Shown here: positions 1-5,138 of the stretch, piece by piece
How the letters are laid out: the number at the start of each line of letters is the position of its first letter
Numbering within the stretch: the stretch's first letter is position 1
Assembly: GCA_002293155.1 (NCBI GenBank)
Contig: DBCQ01000016.1
Coordinates: forward strand, 6,871 to 12,605
DNA length: 5,735 bases
Direction: 5' to 3'
Source: Burkholderiales bacterium UBA954
GTDB taxonomy: Bacteria > Pseudomonadota > Gammaproteobacteria > Burkholderiales > Burkholderiaceae_A
The notes under the pieces: model-generated
The model's input: only the letters and a program-made list of their open reading frames with translations
What the model was told of the DNA's origin: nothing
Databases searched by the model: none
Position numbers and translations under genes: made by a program

Positions 1-35
1 GAGCGCGCCTGGCAAATCGTCGTTACACTCATGTC

Positions 36-671
36 ATGACCTACGCCGATCAAGCCTACGAGCAGATCCTTAAACGAATTCGTAACGCCGAGCTTCGTCA
101 GGGCGATCCACTCACCGAGGATCGAATCGCCGCCGAACTTGGAATGAGCCGCACACCAGTGCGGGAGGCTCTCGGCCGCCTCGTAAGCCGTGGTCTCGCC
201 GAGATCTCGTTTGGCCGTACCCTTGCCGTGCGCAGACTTGAACGAACACAGGTGATTGAGCTCTATGAGATGCGGCAGATACTCGAGGGCGCAGCCGCAC
301 GGCTTGCGGCCAAGCATGCGTCAAAGGCAGAGATTTTCTCCCTTGAACAGATCCTAGAGAAAACAAAGCCAGTCAAGGGTAGTGTTAAACATAAGCCAAA
401 CGATATGGCGAAACTCAATACCGATTTCCACGAGGCGATTGTTCAGGCAACCCACAACCGCTACCTACAGCAGCAGGCATCTCAGCTCAATGAGTCGCTT
501 TGGCTACTCAATGGCACGACCTTCTCGTTTAAAGGCCGCTCAGAGACCGCCTACAACGAACACAAATCCGTATTCGAGGCGATCGCTGCTGGCCAAGAAG
601 AGCAGGCCGAAGCTCTTGCCCGACTTCATATCGAGAGATCTCTTCAAATCCGCCTCACGATGGGTATCTAA
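36..671 (+). CDS. GntR-family transcriptional regulator, FadR/FCD subfamily
   Basis: This is a DNA-binding regulator, probably a ligand-responsive repressor of nearby catabolic or transport genes. Residues about 5-65 form the GntR winged helix-turn-helix, with the recognition-helix signature SRTPVREAL at 38-46. Residues about 70-205 are an all-helical FCD ligand-binding domain. His132 (in DFHEAI), His176 (in NEHKSVF) and His198 (in RLHIERS) fit the three metal-binding histidines of FCD proteins; the usual Asp four residues before the first His is Asn128 here. At 211 aa the length is normal. The ATG at 36 is the first ATG in frame, but there is no clear Shine-Dalgarno sequence and the frame stays open to the window edge, so a further upstream start is possible. 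ATG at 31 opens a three-codon frame (ATG TCA TGA) whose stop overlaps this start. The stop codon overlaps that of the convergent CHR gene. The family call is secure; the target genes and effector are unknown. Confidence 0.93.
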   Translation: MTYADQAYEQILKRIRNAELRQGDPLTEDRIAAELGMSRTPVREALGRLVSRGLAEISFGRTLAVRRLERTQVIELYEMRQILEGAAARLAAKHASKAEIFSLEQILEKTKPVKGSVKHKPNDMAKLNTDFHEAIVQATHNRYLQQQASQLNESLWLLNGTTFSFKGRSETAYNEHKSVFEAIAAGQEEQAEALARLHIERSLQIRLTMGI

Positions 672-1231
672 GAGCCGGGCTGCAACAACCCAAAGCCCCC
701 AAGGACAGCCCCAGCGGCGATGAGGTAGACCGGGGCAAGGCGGGAGAAATAAGCGATCGCGATAGCGACCACCGTCACCAATCCCACGCGCCACTCATTA
801 ATCCAAGGTTTGAGTAGCACGATACCCGTTGCAAAAATCAAGCCGATAGCAATCGGTGCCAAGCCCTCGCGCAAGCCCCTCATCCAATACGAATTCGGAT
901 TCGAGACAATTTTTCGGCCTGCATAAACAGCGAGAATTGCGGAGGGCATTAGGCAGCCGACCGTCATGGCAACAGCCCCCCAGAATCCGGCGGCCTGCCA
1001 ACCCAGCACCGTCACGAATAAGACATTGGGCCCGGGGGCCGATTGAGCCAGGGCAATCGAACCCATAAACTGGGCATCGGTCAGAAGTCCTTTATCCGCA
1101 ACTAGATATTTGTGCATTGCGGGTGCTAGGGAGAGAGCCCCGCCAGTAGCGAGGAGTGAGAGCAGAAGAAATCGAAGAAATAAATCGATAATCAATGGCC
1201 AGCCAACATCAGGCGTTATCGCACTCAACAT
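668..1231 (-). CDS. CHR-family (chromate transporter) half-size membrane protein, second of a pair
   Basis: This is an inner-membrane protein of the CHR (chromate ion transporter) superfamily. Short-chain members are about 190 aa and are encoded as tandem pairs that together make the equivalent of one full-length ChrA. This one is 187 aa and mostly hydrophobic, with the GG-containing region (ATGGALSLAP, 28-37), the family PGPN motif (66-69) and several predicted membrane segments (about 12-36, 72-105, 125-141, 147-183). The frame is open to 1297, which would add 22 residues rich in Arg and Lys. I chose the ATG at 1231 because it lies 2 nt after the stop of the preceding gene and follows a purine-rich AAAAAGAG stretch that could serve as its ribosome site. 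It is co-transcribed and probably translationally coupled with that gene. Family membership does not prove chromate transport; the natural substrate here is unknown. Confidence 0.9.
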   Translation of the reverse strand: MLSAITPDVGWPLIIDLFLRFLLLSLLATGGALSLAPAMHKYLVADKGLLTDAQFMGSIALAQSAPGPNVLFVTVLGWQAAGFWGAVAMTVGCLMPSAILAVYAGRKIVSNPNSYWMRGLREGLAPIAIGLIFATGIVLLKPWINEWRVGLVTVVAIAIAYFSRLAPVYLIAAGAVLGGFGLLQPGS

Positions 1232-1233
1232 AT

Positions 1234-1821
1234 CTACTCTTTTTCTGAGACCTGCGTTTTTACCGCTTCGCCTGCGCCCTGACCACGAATCTGCCAAAGC
1301 CGAATCGCAATCGCCGGAACGCCAAACACCAACATTGTCATCGGCAAGGACATCCCCCCGATGCCAACGGCCAAGACTGTTCCTACCAGCGCAATCCAGC
1401 CAATCCTGTAACCGGACTGCGAACCAATTAGACGCAAACCCATCGCGACAACCAGGCCGATCGACACAGCGCCCATACCCAATAATGCACCCTTCGTTAC
1501 AGGGTGCTCGGAAAACGACTGAAACAATAAGGTCAGTATCGACACTAAAACAATCGGGATCGAGAGGCAGCCCATCGCCGACGCAAAAGCGCCCCGCCAG
1601 CCCTGGAATCGGTCACCCAGCATCAAGGAGAGGTTCACAATATTCGGCCCCGGTATGGCCTGGGCTACGGCCAGCATCTCGACAAAATCTTTCTGGCTGA
1701 GCCACTTCTTATCAACAACAACCACGCGCTCGGCAATTGGCAGTACCCCGCCAAAGGCCTGCGCCGCCATTTTGGTAAAGGCCCAATAGAGTTCGGAGAC
1801 TCCCGGAGGATTTGTGATCAC
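1234..1821 (-). CDS. CHR-family (chromate transporter) half-size membrane protein, first of a pair
   Basis: This 195-aa protein is the N-terminal-type partner of a short-chain CHR pair. The hallmark FGG motif lies in QAFGGVLPIAERVVV (21-35). It is followed by a short soluble stretch (DKKWLSQKDFVEML, 37-50), the PGPN motif at 57-60, and further hydrophobic segments (about 75-100, 108-133, 139-176). The tail after 178 is polar and charged. It probably sits in the inner membrane as a heterodimer with the downstream gene product. The start is GTG at 1821: an in-frame TAA lies only three codons upstream and no other plausible start occurs before the FGG region. The ribosome site is weak (GGA about 9 nt upstream). 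The start codon lies inside the right arm of a perfect palindrome, and a potentially structured leader precedes it. It is divergent from the TTT receptor gene. Chromate efflux is the family's known activity, but in this context the true substrate is uncertain. Confidence 0.9.
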   Translation of the reverse strand: MITNPPGVSELYWAFTKMAAQAFGGVLPIAERVVVVDKKWLSQKDFVEMLAVAQAIPGPNIVNLSLMLGDRFQGWRGAFASAMGCLSIPIVLVSILTLLFQSFSEHPVTKGALLGMGAVSIGLVVAMGLRLIGSQSGYRIGWIALVGTVLAVGIGGMSLPMTMLVFGVPAIAIRLWQIRGQGAGEAVKTQVSEKE

Positions 1822-1824
1822 AAA
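1811..1824. promoter_or_regulatory. Perfect 14-bp palindrome TTTGTGATCACAAA, candidate operator
   Basis: TTTGTGATCACAAA reads identically on both strands, with no mismatch and no spacer. It has the general GT-Nx-AC layout of GntR-family operators (GT-GATC-AC), and the neighbouring GntR/FCD protein is an obvious candidate to bind it. It covers the GTG start codon of the CHR operon (1821-1819), so a bound protein could block transcription early. It is not a CRP/FNR site, because those need a spacer between TGTGA and TCACA. The palindrome is certain; its function as an operator is inference. Confidence 0.4.
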
Positions 1825-1834
1825 AGCTTATCCA

Positions 1835-1882
1835 ATCTTAGTTTTTAATGATTAAGCAGGCTTCGACTAAGATGGGAAGCCT
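1835..1882 (-). promoter_or_regulatory. Candidate structured leader (H-type pseudoknot topology) upstream of CHR operon
   Basis: Read on the minus strand, AGGCTTC (1882-1876) can pair with GAAGCCT (1864-1858), enclosing an 11-nt loop. That loop contains ATCTTAG (1873-1867), which is complementary to CTAAGAT (1841-1835) further downstream. Both stems are 7 bp with no mismatch. The order arm1-arm2-arm1'-arm2' is that of an H-type pseudoknot, with an A-rich connector (TTAAAAA just before the last arm). The last arm ends directly before the weak GGA ribosome site of the GTG-initiated CHR gene. This resembles the general architecture of small translation-controlling riboswitches (preQ1-I, SAM-II) but does not match their consensus as I know it. 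Chance pairing cannot be excluded. Confidence 0.3.
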
Positions 1883-1979
1883 AACGCATTCGGTATTCTC
1901 CCTAGGGTAAAAACCTTCCGCAAGGAGTATCGTAAGTTCCGACATCGAATTCGTATACATTCTTTTATTGTCCCACCAC

Positions 1980-1985
1980 AAGGAG
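1980..1985 (+). promoter_or_regulatory. Ribosome binding site AAGGAG for tctC
   Basis: AAGGAG lies 6 nt before the ATG at 1992 and fixes that start. A TTG at 1968 in the same frame would add eight residues (MSHHKESS) ahead of the signal peptide but has no such site. This is the strongest ribosome site in the window, in keeping with high production of a periplasmic receptor. Confidence 0.85.
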
Positions 1986-1991
1986 AGCAGC

Positions 1992-3002
1992 ATGAGAAAT
2001 CCCCAGAAGAGACAGACCCTCACCCGACTCGCAGTCGCAGTGGGTATCGCAGCAACGGGTCTAGGCACCGCCTCAATTGGCGTGGCGCAGAGCTTCCCAA
2101 CGAAGCCCGTCACGATCTTAGTGCCCTTCGATACTGGTGGTTTTAACGACCGTATAGCCCGCGCCTTTGCACCCTACTTACAGAAACAGCTCGGTCAGCC
2201 CGTAACGGTGATCAACCGAGGTGGCTCGGGCGCCCTACTCGGCCATACCTTCCTCTTGCAGCAGCCGCCCGATGGGTACACGATTGCAATGTCCTCGGTC
2301 AATTACGTCTCAACCAATATTGGTATCGGAAAGGCAAAGTTTAAACTCGAGGATTTCGATGTTCTGAATCTCCCATCCAGTGATTACTCTCTGTTGGCAA
2401 CGGCCTCCGAGTCCAACTGGAAGAGCATGAAGCAGGTTCTCGATGCCCTGAAGAAAGACCCAAAGAGCGTCTCGATTGGGGTTCAGCCCGGCTCAGCAGA
2501 CCTGATCAACGTCACCTTACTGCTCAGAGCGTACGGGATTGATCCGAAGCAAGTCCGAATTGTCACCTTTGCAGGCGGTGGCCCAACCCGTAACGCTGTA
2601 ATCGGTAAAACAGTTGATGTTGGAGTCGTTGGGGCAGAAGGCTGGGTTGCACTGAAGCCAAGAATTAACGCCTTAATGATCTTCTCTGACGAGCGCGAGC
2701 CCGACTTCAAAGACACGCCGATCATTGAAGAGTTTGCTAAGGCAAACAAGATAGCGATCGAATGGGTGCCGGGCTCCCAGCGGGGCTGGACGCTCTCCGC
2801 AGAAGTGGGTAAGAAAAACCCTGCCGTGAGAGCGCGATGGATTGAGGCAATTCAAAAGGCTATGAACGACCCACAGTGGGTCGCTAGCGCAAATGAATTG
2901 AAGTACCCCAACCCCTGGCTAGGGCCTGAGAAATCCCAGGCAGCGTATCTCAAGGCGTCGCGGATTCTTGATAAGCACATGGATCTGATTAAGAAAGACT
3001 AG
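1992..3002 (+). CDS. tctC: Tripartite tricarboxylate transporter periplasmic substrate-binding receptor (TctC/Bug family)
   Basis: This 336-aa protein is the extracytoplasmic solute receptor of a TTT system. It binds a carboxylate-type ligand in the periplasm and delivers it to TctA/TctB. Residues 1-32 are a signal peptide: charged n-region (MRNPQKRQTLTR), Ala/Gly-rich core and probable cleavage after GVA at 32. The mature protein starts with the typical Bug opening FPTKPVTILVPF, followed by a GGxxD-type loop (GGFND, 49-53), LGQPVTVINRGGSGALLG (67-84) and the family hallmark PDGYT (93-97). The usual VPFAPGG-like first ligand loop reads VPFDTGG here, placing an Asp at 47. Start chosen from the AAGGAG site and the signal peptide. 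It is the first gene of tctCBA and is followed by a terminator-like hairpin before tctB. The family assignment is very secure. The ligand is unknown, since Bug receptors bind many dicarboxylates, aromatic acids and other compounds. Confidence 0.95.
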   Translation: MRNPQKRQTLTRLAVAVGIAATGLGTASIGVAQSFPTKPVTILVPFDTGGFNDRIARAFAPYLQKQLGQPVTVINRGGSGALLGHTFLLQQPPDGYTIAMSSVNYVSTNIGIGKAKFKLEDFDVLNLPSSDYSLLATASESNWKSMKQVLDALKKDPKSVSIGVQPGSADLINVTLLLRAYGIDPKQVRIVTFAGGGPTRNAVIGKTVDVGVVGAEGWVALKPRINALMIFSDEREPDFKDTPIIEEFAKANKIAIEWVPGSQRGWTLSAEVGKKNPAVRARWIEAIQKAMNDPQWVASANELKYPNPWLGPEKSQAAYLKASRILDKHMDLIKKD

Positions 3003-3017
3003 TTAAACCATCAGCTC

Positions 3018-3060
3018 AAAACCACAGCGAACGGGGCCACCCCGCTCGCTGTGGTTTTTT
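3018..3060 (+). terminator. Intrinsic terminator-like hairpin between tctC and tctB
   Basis: Left arm 3018-3036 (AAAACCACAGCGAACGGGG) and right arm 3040-3058 form a long GC-rich stem with one A-C mismatch (3031 with 3045) and a 3-nt loop (CCA). It is followed by a run of six T (3055-3060), part of which pairs with the A tract on the left. This is a textbook Rho-independent terminator shape, placed 15 nt after the tctC stop and about 42 nt before tctB. Because the same transcript must continue into tctB and tctA unless they have their own promoter, it probably gives partial termination and protects the tctC mRNA 3' end. Confidence 0.85.
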
Positions 3061-3102
3061 ACCTCACTCGACAGCCCCGATTTTCTCTACATAGGTTCCA
3101 AA

Positions 3103-3594
3103 ATGTCCCTTCCGAATCATCGCGTATCAAAAAAATTAAGTGTCGACTGGGGTCATTTCGCGACGATCTTACTGATTCTGGGCTGGACCATCTGGTATTA
3201 CTTCGATGCACGGTCCACCTCAAAGGACACTGAGAATCTGCTAATTTTGGGGCCAGTGGCGCTACTGACCTTGATTCTCGGAACCATCACGCTTTTTCAG
3301 AGCTTATATAGCGGTCGATTGCCGGAACAACTGAGACCCGAGCGACTTACCCGGGGAGAGCTCGGGAGAGTCGTTACGCTTATTGGCTCATTTGTCCTTT
3401 TTGTATTCTCGCTACCAACCCTCGGCTTTGATGGAGCGGGTGCTATCTACATCTGTGTCTCAATGGCACTTTTTGGGGAGCGCAGACCATGGATGCTCAT
3501 CATCTTCCCTCTGGTTTCAATGGGAATACTGATGACACTTTTCCAGCTGCTTGTACCCTACGATGTCCCCGCTATTGTTATGCCGAACTTCTAG
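3103..3594 (+). CDS. tctB: Tripartite tricarboxylate transporter small membrane subunit (TctB family)
   Basis: This 163-aa inner-membrane protein is the small, poorly conserved subunit of TTT transporters, needed alongside TctA. Hydrophobic segments lie at about 17-33, 46-69, 88-104, 109-124 and 130-151, separated by a charged loop (GRLPEQLRPERLTRGELGR, 71-89). The LPTLGFDGAGAIYICVSMALFGER region (104-127) is the part most typical of the TctB family. Length is normal. The ATG at 3103 is preceded by a weak AGG (3093-3095, 7 nt away), much weaker than the tctC site. The gene sits 100 nt after tctC, beyond the terminator hairpin, and 11 nt before tctA, whose ribosome site overlaps the tctB stop codon. 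Position between tctC and tctA strongly supports the call. Confidence 0.9.
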   Translation: MSLPNHRVSKKLSVDWGHFATILLILGWTIWYYFDARSTSKDTENLLILGPVALLTLILGTITLFQSLYSGRLPEQLRPERLTRGELGRVVTLIGSFVLFVFSLPTLGFDGAGAIYICVSMALFGERRPWMLIIFPLVSMGILMTLFQLLVPYDVPAIVMPNF

Positions 3595-3597
3595 GAG
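3593..3597 (+). promoter_or_regulatory. Ribosome binding site AGGAG for tctA
   Basis: AGGAG overlaps the TAG stop of tctB (3592-3594) and lies 8 nt before the tctA ATG at 3606. The overlap suggests translational coupling of the two membrane subunits. Confidence 0.75.
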
Positions 3598-3605
3598 CAG
3601 AGTAA

Positions 3606-5099
3606 ATGTTCATCGATTTTGAAGCGCTTTCTGCATCCATGGTTCTGCTCTCAAACGGCATGGATGCCTGGTTCTGGGTCGTTCCAGGTCTTTTGATTGG
3701 CTTACTCCTTGGGGCTCTTCCAGGGATATCGATCACCATGGCGATGGCCCTTTGCCTTCCGCTATCGCTTTACATGGAGTTTTTTCCCGCCATGGTCTTT
3801 CTCACATCGGTCTATTCTGGAGCCGGTTTTGGGGGATCCATTCCGGCAGTGTTAATTAACGTTCCAGGCACGACAGCAGCGGTTGCAACGACGTTTGATG
3901 GTTATCCCATGGCCCGCAAAGGTCTCCATAACGAGGCCCTAGGCGCAGCCCTAGGGTCCGCGATGATCGCGGGAATGATCTCCTATGTGGTGCTGTTTTT
4001 CCTGATCGTTCCTTTATCGGAATTGGTTATCCGGATGGGCCCCCTTGAAATGCTCTGCGTTGCGCTATGGGGCCTACTCATGATTGGGTCGCTCAACGAG
4101 GGAAGCGTCGCGAGAGGATTAATGGCGGGCGCCTTCGGCGTACTCATTGGCACCGTTGGTATGAACACCGCTGGTTACATTCGCGGCACGATGGGTATTC
4201 CGGAACTGATTGATGGCGTACCCGCTGTCCCCGCCCTGCTCGGCCTCTTGGCCGCCTCACAATTATTTAGCCTGGTAAATTCTAAGTTCATCGTTCGTGA
4301 GGGTGATACGAGAGCTCTCAACGGAAAAGCGATTCTCAGCGGGTTTATGGAGGTATTTCGGCATAAGGTTGTCCTTGCACGGGGCACAGTGATTGGGATT
4401 TTTATCGGCGCGGCCCCCGGGGTAGGCTCTTCGGTATCTAATTTATTGTCGTATGCAGAAGCTAAACGAAAATCGAAAGATCCGGATTCATTCGGAACAG
4501 GTAATGTCGAAGGTGTAATCGCAGCTGAATCCGCCAACAACAGCGGAGAAGGCGGCTCAATGGCCACCATGCTTGCACTCGGCATTCCCGGCGGCGGGGC
4601 TACGGCTGTTCTTCTCGCAGCCTTTGCGATGCATAACGTTGTGGTTGGCCCGACATTTATCGACACGCGGATGGATATGGTCTACGCCATCATCGTCAAT
4701 AACATCGCCCAATGCATTATTCTGATCCCGGTGGGATTCGGGTTTATCTACCTAGCAAGCAGTATTGTTCGGGTGCCCCTGAGTTACCTCATTCCCGTCA
4801 TCTTCGTACTCGCAACGTTTGGTGCCTTTGCAATCGATGGAACGATGGCCGGGCCAGTAACGCTTGCGATATTTAGTGTGATTGGATGGATACTCGCCCG
4901 ATACAAATACCCAGCGCCCGCTGCGGTGATTGGGCTCTTGTTGGGCAGCATGATGGAAGACGAAGCGCTAAAAACCTATCAACTGAGTAACGGTAACGCC
5001 TGGTATTTCCTCGACCGTCCGGGAGCAATGATACTGATGGCTCTCATTATCCTGAGTGTCGGAGCAAGCCTCTGGGCCAAGCATAAACACAAACTCTAA
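3606..5099 (+). CDS. tctA: Tripartite tricarboxylate transporter large membrane subunit (TctA family)
   Basis: This 497-aa multi-spanning inner-membrane permease forms the translocation pathway of the TTT system, with roughly a dozen hydrophobic segments. Two pseudo-symmetric halves are visible: GALPGISIT at 36-44 mirrors GAAPGVGSS at 268-276. The highly conserved block FGGSIPAVLINVPGTTAAVATTFDGYPMA spans 75-103. The second-half signature includes LLSYAEAKR (280-288), FGTGNVEGV (296-304), ESANNS (308-313) and LALGIPGG (323-330). The common form APEAANNA reads AAESANNS here, a mild variation. Length is typical. Its ribosome site overlaps the tctB stop codon. Transport is expected to be driven by a proton or sodium gradient, as known for the family. 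The substrate cannot be inferred from this subunit. Confidence 0.96.
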   Translation: MFIDFEALSASMVLLSNGMDAWFWVVPGLLIGLLLGALPGISITMAMALCLPLSLYMEFFPAMVFLTSVYSGAGFGGSIPAVLINVPGTTAAVATTFDGYPMARKGLHNEALGAALGSAMIAGMISYVVLFFLIVPLSELVIRMGPLEMLCVALWGLLMIGSLNEGSVARGLMAGAFGVLIGTVGMNTAGYIRGTMGIPELIDGVPAVPALLGLLAASQLFSLVNSKFIVREGDTRALNGKAILSGFMEVFRHKVVLARGTVIGIFIGAAPGVGSSVSNLLSYAEAKRKSKDPDSFGTGNVEGVIAAESANNSGEGGSMATMLALGIPGGGATAVLLAAFAMHNVVVGPTFIDTRMDMVYAIIVNNIAQCIILIPVGFGFIYLASSIVRVPLSYLIPVIFVLATFGAFAIDGTMAGPVTLAIFSVIGWILARYKYPAPAAVIGLLLGSMMEDEALKTYQLSNGNAWYFLDRPGAMILMALIILSVGASLWAKHKHKL

Positions 5100-5125
5100 C
5101 GGACTGGGTAGTCGCCCAGCCGTTA
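5097..5125. terminator. Short hairpin between convergent tctA and enolase-superfamily gene
   Basis: TAACGG-A-CTGGG (5097-5108) pairs with CCCAGCCGTTA (5115-5125): 11 pairs, one bulged A at 5103 and a 6-nt loop. The tctA stop codon forms the base of the stem. There is no proper T-run on either strand, so termination may be weak or Rho-assisted. Its position between convergent genes suggests a shared bidirectional 3'-end structure. Confidence 0.5.
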
Positions 5126-5138
5126 AGACAGCTTCTTA

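Larger units (their letters stand above)
1822..1991. promoter_or_regulatory. Divergent intergenic control region between CHR pair and tctC
   Basis: These 170 bases carry no convincing gene and must hold the promoters for both the leftward CHR operon and the rightward tctC. Seen directly: overlapping inverted repeats at 1835-1882; an 8-bp palindrome CCCTAGGG at 1900-1907; the palindromic hexamer GTATAC at 1953-1958; and a strong ribosome site for tctC at 1980-1985. Promoter elements are only weakly matched. On the minus strand, TTGCGG (1923-1918) and GAGAAT (1900-1895) are 17 bp apart. On the plus strand, a TATACAT at 1954-1960 could be a -10 element without a good -35. Both promoter readings are guesses. 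The general role of the region follows from the divergent gene arrangement. Confidence 0.7.

Noticed and set aside
33..40. 8-bp palindrome GTCATGAC over the GntR gene start, with a GT-N4-AC core like the 1811-1824 site
   Set aside because: It is short, largely dictated by the ATG itself, and has no flanking symmetry. It is not enough to call an autoregulatory operator.
1229..1297. Longer start for the second CHR gene, adding 22 residues
   Set aside because: The extension would overlap the preceding gene by over 60 nt and is Arg/Lys/Ser-rich, unlike CHR N-termini. The ATG at 1231 fits the 2-nt operon junction.
1110..1700. Long open frame on the plus strand (196 codons) opposite the CHR genes
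   Set aside because: It runs antisense across both CHR genes, has an Arg/Pro/Ser-rich composition with no recognisable domain, and lacks a ribosome site. It is a shadow frame.
1838..2113. 91-codon minus-strand frame across the divergent intergenic region
   Set aside because: It covers the tctC signal-peptide region in antisense, has no ribosome site or domain, and would conflict with the control region of both operons.
3061..3102. Possible separate tctB promoter (TCGACA at 3068, TACATA at 3088)
   Set aside because: The spacing between elements is only 14 bp and neither element matches consensus well.
3938..3957. Repeated CCCTAGG / CCCTAGGG motif, also seen once at 1900-1907 between the divergent operons
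   Set aside because: The copies at 3938-3957 encode the Ala/Leu/Gly-rich conserved stretch EALGAALGS of TctA, so codon content explains them.
4175..4666. 163-codon open frame on the minus strand inside tctA
   Set aside because: It is fully antisense to the best-conserved part of TctA, with low-complexity Pro/Ala/Thr composition and no family resemblance.
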